A stretch of 20,000 bases of DNA, taken from Theodoxus fluviatilis (lineage: Eukaryota; Mollusca; Gastropoda; Cycloneritida; Neritidae). Positions within the stretch are counted from its first letter, which is position 1, and every line of letters begins with the position of its first letter. The notes beneath the pieces were generated by a model. That model worked only from the letters and a program-made list of their open reading frames with translations, ran no database searches and was not told the DNA's origin. A program made the translations under genes and the position numbers. Where the stretch lies: NCBI GenBank assembly GCA_034096865.1, contig JAWQFJ010018692.1:1-20000 (forward strand), read 5' to 3'. Below, one piece after another: positions 1 to 9,073 of this stretch.

Positions 1-760
1 GCCCAGTTTCGCTCTTTCATTGCTGCCAGGCTTTGAAGGGAGGGGGGGGGGAGAGGGGCAGGACATGGGTGTCCCATCCCCTTCACTGCAGATCTGAGGC
101 CAGTCAAAGAGAGAAGATCCCTGCATCTCTAGAGCTGGAATGATTTCCTACTTCTCTGCAGAAATGGGTTCCGCCTTTCTTCAGAAGTGACGGCAGTCTT
201 TCATGGGGTACGTTCCAGCCACTTCGCTATAAAGACCGAATTGGTGTAGAGAGAACAGAACGGAGTGGGGTGAGGGGTGGAGGTGGGAGGGTGGATGTGG
301 GGATGGTTTGTGTTAAAGTATTTTTTTAAACTTAAAATATGTCCCGTTTTGTATGCGATCCGGCTCTTTTTGTTCCTTTGTGTCCATAGCACTGTTGTTC
401 AAACGTGCTTGTGCTTTAGGACAGCGTTGTGTACTAATGAAATGTCATATCTTGTCGCGAAAGAAAACATGCTTTTTGTCATGACGATAATTAAAATACA
501 AGACTAATACAAAGGCAATTTATGCTCCTAACTTGGTTTTCGTTAGAGCAATTTTGCTTCAATGTGAGATGGAAACCTTTTCATTGCAAATGTGAGGTGG
601 GTTTTTTCAAGTTCAGACATTTGTAAATAATATATCCAGCATATAGTTCAGCAGATAGTACGATGCTTTAAGAGTTTGGAGCGATTATTTGTTGTGCAGG
701 TGTCCTCTGCTGTACAACGTCCCTGCCTTCCAGATCGTTCAACATTTCTAGCACCTCATC
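1..760. other. Unique non-coding DNA, no gene seen
   Basis: This is ordinary mixed sequence. A short G-run lies near 41-51 and the part from about 305 to 660 is AT-rich. The open frames here are short (under 80 codons), lack recognisable motifs and are composition-driven. No tRNA B-box with a matching T-arm, no repeat family and no convincing splice-flanked frame was found. It is best read as intergenic or intronic. Confidence 0.6.
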
Positions 761-1560
761 CCTCTCATGTTCTCTTCCCTTCTTTCTCACCTTTCACACG
801 GACTTCCTCCAACTGGCAGTAGCCCACTTCCCGTCCCACCAGGCCCCATGCTTTGTCTACGGGCAATGGAGATGAAGGTTGCTTGTGTCGCTGTTCTGCC
901 TTGCTGTGGCGGGGGAGAGGGGAGTGGCATGGAAGAGAGGAACACATCTGCAGCACTGCTCCCACTGCATGGCGAATTCAAAGGGAAAGGACGAAGACGT
1001 AGCATAGGGGTTAGGGTGGAGGTCGGAGGTTTTGGGCGGGGTGGAGAGATGCTGCGGGAGGGGGAGAGGCTGGGGTGGGGGGTGGTAAGGGACTGGGAGG
1101 TGGTCGGACTCCTGGGCGAGACAGACAGACGGAATGCCTCAGTGCTGGCAGCCAACGTATTTGTAGACCTGCGGCGTCACTATCACTGGCACCGCCTCCC
1201 CTGGGAGAGACTGTGGGGGGTGGGGATGGGGAGTGGAGGTGTGTTGAGGGGAGAGAAATGGCTATGGAAGTGCTGGTAAGGAAAGAGAAGGCGAGGGAAG
1301 GGGGGCTGGGTTGGGAAAAAAAAGGTGAACAGTGGTATGGATATGAGATTAAATGGGGGGCAGGGGCGAGGCGTAGAGCGAGATATGGCTTGGGGAAATG
1401 GAGGTGAGACTGCAGATAGGTTTGGGGGAGATGTAGAAAGAGGGGATCCAAGAAAAATGGGGGTGGGGCGGGGACAAGGGGTGTAGGGCTGATAGGACAT
1501 GGACGTACGTATGTAGGCAAAGGGATAATGGGAGAACAAGCAGCTTCGCTCCCCAGATAG
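761..1560. repeat. G-rich, C-poor low-complexity region
   Basis: After a pyrimidine-rich start (about 750-800), the plus strand becomes strongly G-rich and C-poor, most extreme at about 1010-1500, with many runs of three or more G. It is not a clean tandem repeat; it looks like degenerated purine-rich low-complexity DNA. Several frames of 110-170 codons on both strands cross it, but they are Gly/Arg-rich on plus and Pro/Ser-rich on minus, as strand asymmetry alone predicts, so I do not call them genes. Confidence 0.6.
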
Positions 1561-1854
1561 CCCCGTCATCTCATTCAGTGGCTGTAAAAGCCGATCCCAT
1601 TTTCCCCCTGGGAGAACAGGTGAAGCGCTAGTTCGGACATCCGCCTTTCTTTCTTCTCAACGCATCTCAGTAGGAGCGCATAGGTGAGAGCAAATACATG
1701 GATACACTCCCACGACGTGACCTTGTCCATGTGGTGTACGTATATACAGGGTGTGACGATATGAAGTGGATAATAGATCGTATTCTACCTGGAAAATATT
1801 GTTGTCGGAGGTGTGACGTCGATTAGGACACATACACAAAGTTGTGGTTAACAT
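1561..1854. other. Unique non-coding DNA
   Basis: This is mixed-composition sequence between two G-rich blocks. I see no gene, RNA or repeat that I can support. Confidence 0.5.
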
Positions 1855-1960
1855 GGGGGGGGGAGGGAAGGGGGGGGGGGGAGGGGGAGGGGGAGGGAGG
1901 CGGGGGGTGGGGGGACGGGAGGGGGGGATGGGTGAGTGGCGAGGGGGGGGAGGGAAGAGG
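1855..1960 (+). repeat. G-run block, potential G-quadruplex
   Basis: Nearly every base is G, with single A, T or C interruptions. The longest run is about 11 G at 1870-1881, and many runs of three to eight G are spaced by one or two bases, which satisfies the usual quadruplex pattern of four G-tracts with short loops many times over. The minus strand would read as Pro-rich peptide, a translation artefact. Confidence 0.85.
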
Positions 1961-2234
1961 CCGGCCTTGACCTGTTTTCTTTTCCTTTTAGAAGAGGCCA
2001 GATTGAACATAAACCAAACTTTTTTTCACTGAAAGCGGTTTTTTTTTCTTTCTTCAAACTCAAATAGTGAATTATCCGAGAGCACATTGGGCAAGGAGGA
2101 CGAGACAGCACGCAGTTGATTGTTTACCGTCATTTGTTTTGATCGGAAAAATGTTTAGGGTCGGCACAACAAAGGATCGGTCGGGTAAACGTAACCACAA
2201 CATTTTTGTGCTCATAGTAAAGGATGTAGGGTGG
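1961..2234. other. Unique non-coding DNA
   Basis: Mixed sequence with a short T-rich stretch at about 2020-2055. Nothing recognisable as a gene or element. Confidence 0.5.
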
Positions 2235-2282
2235 GGTGGTGGTGGTGGTGGTGTTGGAGGGAGTGGGAGGGGGGAGGAGGTG
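2235..2282 (+). repeat. (GGT)6 microsatellite with G-rich tail
   Basis: Six GGT units run from 2235 to 2252, followed by degenerate G-rich sequence to about 2282. The same trinucleotide in opposite orientation (ACC) dominates 3192-3856. Confidence 0.85.
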
Positions 2283-2670
2283 AAGGTTACTTCGGTTCAG
2301 TACCAGGGAAGGGATGGGAAGAGGGAGGCGATAAGATGGGGGAGATGAACTACTGGCCTCCGCCCTCAAGCCTTGCGTGGAAATAATGCTGTCAGCGCTG
2401 CCTGCCAACAGCATTAGTTGTTGAGGAAAGATGAGGTGTGTGGAGTTAACCACGAACAGAGAATGCGTAATGTTTCCACAATAGGGGATCATGAATGAAT
2501 TCCTGTGAAAGTGATACGGCAGTAGTGAAGGCGGAACAATGAGTCAAGAAGTATTTTTGATGACGTGAGAACAGGAGGGCGTGGTGTGAAATTGCTCCCC
2601 TCAGTTCTCAAATGTCAACAGAGGTGACAGCTGAGAAGGCCGCACTCTCATTTGGGTACTCACCTCCAGT

Positions 2671-2673
<3 letters not shown>
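2283..2673. other. Unique non-coding DNA
   Basis: Mixed sequence between the GGT and CT repeats. Apart from the inverted repeat at 2384-2416 I see no gene or element. Confidence 0.5.
2384..2416. other. Perfect 9-bp inverted repeat, 15-nt loop
   Basis: TAATGCTGT at 2384-2392 is followed, after a 15-nt spacer, by its exact reverse complement ACAGCATTA at 2408-2416. The stem does not extend outwards or inwards, so it is too short for a microRNA precursor. It may be a chance hairpin or a protein-binding dyad. Confidence 0.5.
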
Positions 2674-2724
<51 letters not shown>

Positions 2725-2948
2725 TCACTCCTCGCGTCTCCCTCATCTCTCTCTACCTCCCACTCTCTCTCTCCTCCTCTCTCCTCTCTATCTCTCCTCT
2801 CTCTCTCTCTCTGATCTCTCTCTCTCTCTCTCTCTCGTCTCCATCTCTCTCTCCCTCTCTCTCTCTCTCTCCCTCCTCCTCTCTCGTTCTCCATCTCTGT
2901 CTCTCCCTCTCTCTGCTCCTCGCTCCACCTCGTCTCTCTCTATCTCTC

Positions 2949-2986
<38 letters not shown>

Positions 2987-3070
2987 CTCTCCTCTCTCCT
3001 CTCTCCTCTCTCTCTCCGCTCCCTCTCTCTCTCCTCTCTCTCTCCTCCTTTCTACTCCTCTCTGCATCCT

Positions 3071-3083
<13 letters not shown>
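2674..3083 (+). repeat. (CT)n microsatellite, pure then interrupted
   Basis: A pure (CT)24 tract spans 2674-2722. It is followed by about 360 bp of interrupted CT, CCT and TCTC sequence that contains almost no purines. The whole block is polypyrimidine on plus and polypurine on minus, a composition that can form intramolecular triplex DNA and binds GAGA-type proteins in arthropods. Open frames through it are Ser/Leu (plus) or Glu/Arg (minus) artefacts. Confidence 0.95.

Positions 3084-3135
<52 letters not shown>
3084..3135 (+). repeat. (CA)26 microsatellite
   Basis: A pure CA dinucleotide tract abuts the CT block directly at 3083/3084, making a CT-to-CA compound microsatellite. It is alternating purine-pyrimidine and so potentially Z-DNA forming. 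Confidence 0.97.
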
Positions 3136-3136
<1 letters not shown>

Positions 3137-3191
3137 CCTGTCTTTTGCCCCACCTCCATCTCGTCTTTAACCCTCCATCTACCCATCTCAG

Positions 3192-3856
3192 CATCATCAT
3201 TACCACCATCATCATCACCACCATTTACCACCACCACCACCACCACCACTACCACCACCACCATCATCACTGCCACCACTAATATCCCTACCATCACCAC
3301 AACCACCACCAATATCACTACCACCACCACCACCACCACCAATATTACCAAAACCACCACCACTGTCATCGCTGCCATCACCAATATCACTACCCACATC
3401 ACCACCATCACCACCACTGCCACCACCACCATCACTACCACCACCACCACCACCACTACCATCACCACCACCACTACCATCACCACCACCACTGCCACCA
3501 CCACCATCACTACACCACCACCATCACCACCACTGCCGCCACCACCATCACTACCACCACCACCACTGCCATCACTGCCACCACCATCATCACTACCACC
3601 ACCACCACTGCCACCACCACCACCACTGCCACCGCCACCACCACCACCACTGCCACTACCACCATCACTACCACCATCAATACAACCATCCCTACCACCA
3701 CCACCACGGCCACCACCACCATCACTACCACCACCACCACCACCACCACCACTGCCACTACTGCCACCACCACCATCACTACCACCATCACTACCACCAT
3801 CACTACCACCACCACGACCACCACCACTGCCACCACCACAATCACTACCACCATTA
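3192..3856 (+). repeat. (ACC/ATC/ACT)n trinucleotide array, about 665 bp
   Basis: The array consists of ACC units mixed with ATC, ACT and GCC variants over about 665 bp, reading as GGT/GAT on the minus strand. The unit phase shifts by one base near 3512: a plus-strand frame that reads mostly Thr/Ile before that point reads mostly Pro/Leu afterwards. Coding constraint would not tolerate that, so the very long open frame at 2612-4132 is a repeat artefact. Confidence 0.95.
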
Positions 3857-4241
3857 CAGCTTTGCCCCCACGTTTGCTCGAACCTTCTTATTTGTCACCA
3901 TTCCTGTTTTAAGCTTCACTTGTGCTCTCATTTTTACATCCACTCAGCCCCAATTTCACCCCATCCATCCCAGTCTTCGAACCAACTCTTTAAACAGAGC
4001 ATCTTCACTTCCTGTTGTCACTCTGGGGAGAACTGTGTTCTGGCAGAAGACTTGCCAATATCACGCCTTGCCTCTCGCCTCGCTCCTCTTATCGGCCTGT
4101 CCATGAGCGTGCTGTATGATTTAATGGGCTGAAGATAGGCTCTGCTTCTCAGACGGCGCTTTGTTGTTTGTGCTGAATTTGTCCGCTAATTATTTTCCAG
4201 CCTGAGCAAATTGATAAGGTGTGAGCTTGTCTGGATCCTCC
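3857..4241. other. Unique non-coding DNA
   Basis: This is mixed sequence. It forms the non-repetitive tail of the repeat-derived open frame that ends near 4132, and its residues there resemble no family I know. No RNA gene or mobile element is visible. Confidence 0.5.
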
Positions 4242-4334
4242 GGAGAGGGAGGAAGGGCGGGAAGGAGGGAGAAAGAAATGGAACGAGGAAGGGAGAGAGG
4301 GAAGGAGAGAAGGAGGGAGGGAGAGAGGGAAGGA

Positions 4335-4402
<68 letters not shown>
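4242..4402 (+). repeat. Purine tract ending in (GA)33
   Basis: About 95 bp of degenerate GGAA, GGGA and GAGA sequence leads into a pure (GA)33 tract at 4337-4402. The block is almost entirely purine on plus. Minus-strand Ser/Leu and plus-strand Arg/Glu frames across it are artefacts. Confidence 0.95.
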
Positions 4403-4405
<3 letters not shown>

Positions 4406-4853
4406 GCATGGAAAAGCAGGCAGGCAAGTGGCGAAGACAGTCTCATCAGTTCTATTGATGAGAAGCTGTCTATTAGGACCATGCATAAGTATGCAAGATG
4501 GCATTTATAGTGGAGCCGCTGAATGCCACGGCTGATTAACCGTAATGGCTCGAGAAGAGACAACGCACACAACTAATGTCTCCTCCGTAAACTCTTGAGT
4601 GACAGTTCAACGAGTACGGATCTCGATCTATCACTTTGGCTGTTTATTCAACAATCTGCTGTTCAAAAATGCAACATTGTCATTTTTTATGCGATTGGAA
4701 GATTAACGCACACCTCATAAGGGCGGGTAATAAGAATAGATTCTCTGCGCATCGCTACGTGATTAGTGCCTGGCGAATGACTAAAAATGAGTCCTGACTT
4801 GGTAATACTCCAACACCAGTGTTTAAGCAGCCAATGGTCTTGCATAGCCAGCA
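4403..4853. other. Unique non-coding DNA
   Basis: Mixed sequence with no recognisable gene or element. Confidence 0.5.
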
Positions 4854-4913
4854 ATGACTGGCAGGCAGTATAGCCTCATCCACCCACCCAATCTTTCCGT
4901 CCATATTCCACAG

Positions 4914-5072
4914 CAGCAAGACCCCTCTGCTGATGAGCTTGAGGAGATACATCCCTACTGGAACGCCTTGTTTTTCCTCGTCTTTGCAAACGTGCCAGAC
5001 TACATGCTAGCAGAGCTGGTTACAGAACTATCAACTCGCTGTAGATTCCCTATCAGCGCTGCTCATCCATAA
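4914..5072 (+). CDS. Possible terminal exon, unknown protein
   Basis: A pyrimidine-rich stretch ending in CAG at 4911-4913 resembles a splice acceptor. It is followed by an open frame to a TAA at 5070-5072. The frame also reads from an ATG at 4854, giving 72 residues in all. The segment after the acceptor begins with an acidic stretch (Asp-Pro-Ser-Ala-Asp-Glu-Leu-Glu-Glu), continues through a hydrophobic aromatic patch around Trp-Asn-Ala-Leu-Phe-Phe-Leu-Val-Phe, and ends with Ser-Ala-Ala-His-Pro. Composition is protein-like and not repeat-driven. I do not recognise a family, and no partner exon is evident. Chance is the main alternative, since frames of about 70 codons are common in random DNA of this composition. 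Confidence 0.18.
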   Translation, partial: QQDPSADELEEIHPYWNALFFLVFANVPDYMLAELVTELSTRCRFPISAAHP

Positions 5073-5335
5073 GTTATGGGCGCGCGCTCATCAGCGCCCG
5101 CCATCACCCTGAAAGATTCAGTCTGGGAGACTCTGCTGGGACCAGGGCTGGCTACTCAGGTGCTGGCCCCGTGCTGGCCCCATGCTGGCCCCATGCTGGC
5201 TGTTCGTGCAGTTCGTGCTGCTCCACCCACTGTGCCTCGCGCACTTCACTCCCAAGGATTAAACCGAGACGTGCCCAAGACAGTTTGACGTCCTTAGTCT
5301 CCCCAGCGGTAAGAACCCCGCTATTGTGGGATTTG

Positions 5336-5340
<5 letters not shown>
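5073..5340. other. Unique DNA around an 11-bp minisatellite
   Basis: Mixed sequence containing the TGCTGGCCCC repeats and, just after them, an imperfect 9-bp doublet of TTCGTGC at about 5203-5220. No gene is supported. Confidence 0.5.
5161..5200 (+). repeat. 11-bp tandem repeat, 3.6 copies
   Basis: Units start at 5161, 5172 and 5183 with consensus TGCTGGCCCCA (first copy ends in G), plus a partial fourth copy from 5194. This is a short minisatellite-like expansion in otherwise unique DNA. Confidence 0.9.
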
Positions 5341-5373
<33 letters not shown>

Positions 5374-5500
5374 TGCATTTGAATGTATGTGTGTGTGTGA
5401 GCGTGTGTGCGTGCGTGCGTGCGTGCGTGTGAATGAGTGTGTGTGTGTGTGAATTAATGTGTGTGTGTGTGTGTGTGTCTGTGTGTGTGTGCGCGCGCGT
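5341..5500 (+). repeat. (GT)n compound microsatellite with GC/GCGT variants
   Basis: (GT)14 at about 5341-5368 is followed by interrupted GT, a short (GCGT)n array near 5401-5428, further GT runs, and an alternating GC stretch at about 5490-5500. It is almost continuous alternating purine-pyrimidine and so a strong Z-DNA-prone segment. The Val/Cys and Thr/His frames here are artefacts. Confidence 0.95.
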
Positions 5501-6594
5501 TTGTTGCCATTTGTCTGTCTTTGTAGTCTGCCACTTCTCATCTATCACCACCACCTATCACTTCCGGCAGCTCTCCATGTAGCGATACTCGGCTCATGGA
5601 TTTTCCCAGGGGTTCTTGCGCTCCAGGGCCCGGACGGGATAGCAAATGATAGAGTAGGGCGGCTATCGCCAGCTAATTCTGCCCAATGGTTCGTGTCTCT
5701 CCATGCCGTTGGCGGGATTATAGAAATTTGACTTGAAAATTGGAATGGAATCCCAGTGGAATCTGTGGGGTATGCCGGGCAAGAAGCGGAGCGGAGGTGT
5801 AGTCATGGCGGGCAGGAGGAGCAGCCTAATGCCTCTTTTGTGCTGCCCTGCCACGAAGACCCGGGCCGAAAGATGGCGCGCATTACACGACCCTCTGACG
5901 CCATTGCGCCTCATCCCCGCGTCCGCGCTTGTGGTCGTTTTTTAGTCTCATCCCCGCGTCCGCGCTTGTGGTCGTTTTTTAGTCTCGCCCCCTGTCAAGA
6001 CTCGATACGCCCAGAGGAAGAAGTTGAGTAGGACCTGGATTTCCACTAGTGGGAATTGCATCTCACTCCGTATGGCGTCTTCACCTCGCTTGCTGTTTTT
6101 GCGCTGTTTCTGAAAATAAATAATACAGTATGCGTTTAGATGGTGTGGGTAAAAAGCTTGAAAATGTCCGTCGGGGGCTGAGTGGATTCGGCCCCATGAT
6201 GGCAGCGGTGGCAGGGTGGAGTGTCTGAATGCCACGAGAAAGCTCGAGGTTGAAATGTTTCCCAATTTTACATGCAAGGTGAAAACACTGTGTATGCACA
6301 GTTTAACGAGCGATTCATGGTGATGCGAGTGGAGTGCAAACGGAAAATAATGCACCAAAGAATAACGGCATCTCCGTTGATGACTGGCAGCAGTGCCCAT
6401 TGCCCTGCCGTGCGTGCAGGACTATCACAGGAGCAGGCTTCACTTCACCAGTGCGGACGTATCAGATCCCAGTCAGTGGTGGCAGTTCTCTGACATGACG
6501 CGTCCACTAGGGCTGGTTGCTCTCCCACTTTGGTTGCTTGCCCCTGCTTTCTTCTGACTCAATGACCGCTGGGGAGAGATAGTATCTATCAGGA
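5501..6594. other. Unique non-coding DNA with one tandem duplication
   Basis: This is mixed sequence, CpG-rich around 5860-5990. An AATAAA hexamer sits at 6115-6120, but no gene upstream of it could be defined, so I do not call it a polyadenylation signal. The frames of 70-150 codons on both strands carry no known motif. Confidence 0.5.
5911..5984 (+). repeat. Perfect 37-bp tandem duplication
   Basis: Positions 5911-5947 and 5948-5984 are identical over 37 bp, beginning TCATCCCCGC and ending GTTTTTTAGTC. The lack of any difference points to a recent duplication by slippage or a repair event, or to an assembly artefact. The unit length is not a multiple of three, so it would shift any reading frame crossing it. 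Confidence 0.95.
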
Positions 6595-6633
6595 CCCCCC
6601 CCCCCCCCCCCCCCCCCTCACACACACACACAC
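6595..6633 (+). repeat. C23 homopolymer plus (CA)7
   Basis: A run of 23 C at 6595-6617 is followed by a T and a short CA tract to about 6633. The minus strand is G23. Confidence 0.93.
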
Positions 6634-6702
6634 TTCCCCCGAAAAAAAAGAAGAACACCCAAACATCCAAAGTATAGAGAAGAACCTCATTTCCATTCGA
6701 AC

Positions 6703-7460
6703 CTATTTCTGACTTTTAAAAGAAGAAAAAAGAATATCGATAGCGCCTCCCTCCCTCCCCCACCTCCTCCCCTCTTCCCCCACTCCCCACCCCTCTTCCC
6801 TCGCCTCGCCCCCTGCCTGTTGCTCAAGCCTTTCCCATGCCTGACTGTCTCCAGTCGGCCTGGGTCTTGCAAAAAATTCCTTCCCCCACGCCTCCGCAAA
6901 CTCAAATTGTGATCTTCCAGTCACCTCATGAATTTTCATAGCCTTTATTTCTCCTTCGATTGTACTGGTTGCACTATCTGATGGCGGAGATGATAGAATA
7001 TCGAGTCCCCCAAACACTGGTTGCTTTGCTGCTCGCATGATGTATCGGACATTAGGGAAATCTGTGTGAGCAGTGCCCATTAGTATGGAAAAGATGCATC
7101 GTTTTCATCTCGTGTGCCTTTGATTTGTGTTCCAAGATCTCTTTTGTGGAAAATTGGCAAATGATATGTATTGCCTGTGGCAAGGGAGTCGTTGCGACGT
7201 CAGTTGTCGTAAACAGGGTGTGCTCGCTGGAGTAAGATTTCTCCTCCAGTTCTGTTGGCAAGGCCATAGATCTGCCTCGTGACTCGTGCAGGGCGGTATG
7301 TATGCTTCTTTAGACTTCTCAGACTTTCCTTCTTGTAGTGGTCTCCTTGTCCTCGTTTGTTTGTTATTGTTGGTTTATTTATAGGAACAACTTCGCTGAG
7401 ATGCTTTTTAGTTGAAACTTCCATTTTTGTACATCGCCTGAACTGGAACTGTTGTGGCAT
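6703..7460 (-). pseudogene. Chain of overlapping minus-strand frames, possible decayed gene or chance
   Basis: Reading the minus strand, three overlapping open frames follow each other. The first, 7460-7200, has 86 residues, is Lys/Arg-rich, and starts at an ATG. The second, 7267-7052, has 71 residues and the third, 7080-6703, has 125 residues. Before the repeat-derived tail of the last frame (below about 6813), their residues look protein-like, with few low-complexity runs. Such a relay of frames can mark a frameshifted old gene or transposon fragment. I recognise no transposase, reverse transcriptase or other motif, and chance overlap is a serious alternative. Confidence 0.12.
6746..6813 (+). 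repeat. C-rich low-complexity stretch
   Basis: Dense CCTCC, CCACC and CCCTC sequence with only one G until about 6803, G-rich on the minus strand. The Gly/Glu/Arg-rich C-terminal ends of the minus-strand frames crossing it come from this composition. Confidence 0.8.
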
Positions 7461-7498
7461 TGTACACCGCGAATTGAAGCTAGCTTTAGATCATATTG

Positions 7499-7506
7499 TA
7501 TATAAG
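7499..7506 (+). promoter_or_regulatory. TATA-box-like sequence
   Basis: TATATAAG at 7499-7506 matches the TATA consensus. No arthropod-type initiator is evident 25-35 bp downstream and no supported gene follows, so functional use is unproven. A perfect inverted repeat starts two bases later. Confidence 0.15.
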
Positions 7507-7507
7507 C

Positions 7508-7527
7508 TCGGGTTATTCTAAACCCGA
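7508..7527. other. Perfect 7-bp inverted repeat, 6-nt loop
   Basis: TCGGGTT at 7508-7514 and AACCCGA at 7521-7527 are exact reverse complements around a 6-nt loop. There is no downstream T-run to suggest an RNA polymerase III terminator. It may be a chance hairpin. Confidence 0.45.
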
Positions 7528-8116
7528 TGACCCAGAGATACAAGCTGCGTGACTTAGATTAAAACCTTTGTCTACAGTTTGTCCATGCCTTACAATGTCC
7601 TTTTCGGTGTAAATGTTCTGCCAATGCACTTGGTCTGCAATGTGATGCCTTATACAAATCGTCAGGCAAGTTCGGTAGGCTTGAAACTGCCACGCCTTTG
7701 CGCCAGGAAAGGCTGGTAGAGCACACATTGGAGTAGAGATTGGTGACAGCTGAATGCTCCAGGCTTTCTTCAGACGCGTGGAATTAGCGGGACACTCTTG
7801 CCCCGCTCTCTTCGCTTCCCGCCCTGCCCTCCACAGGGCTTCCCTGCCTCTCCTGGCTTCTTCAGAGTCCCAGACCCCGGTGCCTGTTGATGGTGGCAGG
7901 ACGCACTCCACGTCTTCTAATGGCCTGAATCACCGCCTCGCCCTCTCGCCTCCCTCCTCCAAGGCGTCGGAGGAGCTCCTCGTCCGAGGATAGTTTGCCT
8001 AGAGAGCGCCGAGGAACAGTCCGGCAATTTTCTGCATGTGACCTCATTACGTCGCACAAATTGCGACCTCGGGTCGACCCCTCCCTCTTTTGCCTTCCCC
8101 GTTCATTTTCCGTCAC
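7513..8116 (-). other. Two overlapping minus-strand frames, unknown
   Basis: A frame from 8116 to 7862 (84 residues) contains a charged segment near Ser-Ser-Asp-Glu-Glu-Leu-Leu-Arg-Arg. A second, in another frame, runs from 7911 to 7513 (132 residues). The two overlap by about 50 bp. Their composition is not simple-repeat driven, but I recognise no domain, and a plus-strand frame of similar quality overlaps them at 7754-7993. They could be parts of an exon or mere chance in CpG-rich DNA. Confidence 0.12.
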
Positions 8117-9073
8117 CCATCTCGTCCTAACACGCCCTCCCTCTACTGCGGCTGGGAACCACCCACGCTCCGTCCTCGTTCTCTCTCACCCTCATTCTCC
8201 CTCCCCTCCCCCGCCATTCTCTTCGTCCCCTCGCCAGCCTTTCATTCTCTGATGGATTCCATGTGAAGTGGAAGATGACGCGAGCCTGCCGGTGGCCGGG
8301 AGTCCCTGAGCTGGTGGTGGATGGAGTCGGGGTGAGTCAGGACCCAGAGACGGCGAGTGTCCCAGTACGGCCGTGATGGCCAATGACTCGCTCACGTAAT
8401 GGTCGCCTGCAGCCCCGAGGCGCCACGGCGCGTGGGATTTATCACGGGACCGCCGCCCCTCCACTCCATCGCATCGCAGATCGCTCAAAGCGGAATTAGC
8501 TGCAAGGCCGCCTCGAGGTGGCATCCATGCCCACTGGACGCCCATGTTGTGACAGTTGGGTGCATCAGTACGTGCGTGTGCATTGTCCAGATTGCTGTCG
8601 GTGCACTTGCAGTGGATATTTCGAAGCGGTCCCCAGTGGGGCATGAACTTGTTCTGCCCTTTGATGCATGGACTGACGGTGGGACATGTCAATGCAGGAA
8701 CAAAAACACTCCGCATGGAAGTGGGGAGTCAGTTCAAAAGAGACGCAACTCTCGTTTCGAGCAAGAAATGTGGAACCGACCTGGTCAGGAGCTATTTATT
8801 ATTAGCATTGACAGATTTCCCCCTCCCATTTCTCTCTTGACTCCACCATACTGATCTTCAATGAGAGAGTTGGCGTGGCGATGATGCATGCGAATATCAG
8901 GACTTCTGTCACCCTAATCCATCAAGGAACAAGAAGCATACTGGCTGGTATTCCTTTCATTTTCACGTCAGACCAAATTGATGAAGTGGCTCATCGTGTG
9001 ATGATTGTAATCAGACGCGGAAGAGAAGCCCATGGGGATGGGAGACAACAAAGAATAAAAAAGAGGGAGATTC

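Noticed and set aside
1013..1020. A telomere-like GGTTAGGG
   Set aside because: A single unit within G-rich low-complexity DNA, with no tandem array.
2612..4132. A 506-codon plus-strand open frame
   Set aside because: It is made of CT, CA and ACC/ATC simple repeats that cannot form stop codons in that frame. The residue type changes from Thr to Pro where the repeat slips phase by one base, so there is no coding constraint.
6115..6120. AATAAA polyadenylation hexamer (also at 14216 and about 15114)
   Set aside because: Hexamers are common by chance and no gene upstream of any of them could be defined.
6423..6430. TATCACAG, the 5' end of the miR-2/13 family
   Set aside because: The rest of the mature sequence does not match and no pairing 5' arm is present upstream.
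6695..6712. Minus-strand GGTTCGAAT resembling a tRNA B-box
   Set aside because: The five bases on each side of the loop do not pair, so there is no T-arm. No A-box was found at proper distance.
6381..7085. The 13-mer AGCAGTGCCCATT occurs near 6388 and near 7070
   Set aside because: The match does not extend, and a few 13-mer coincidences are expected in 20 kb.
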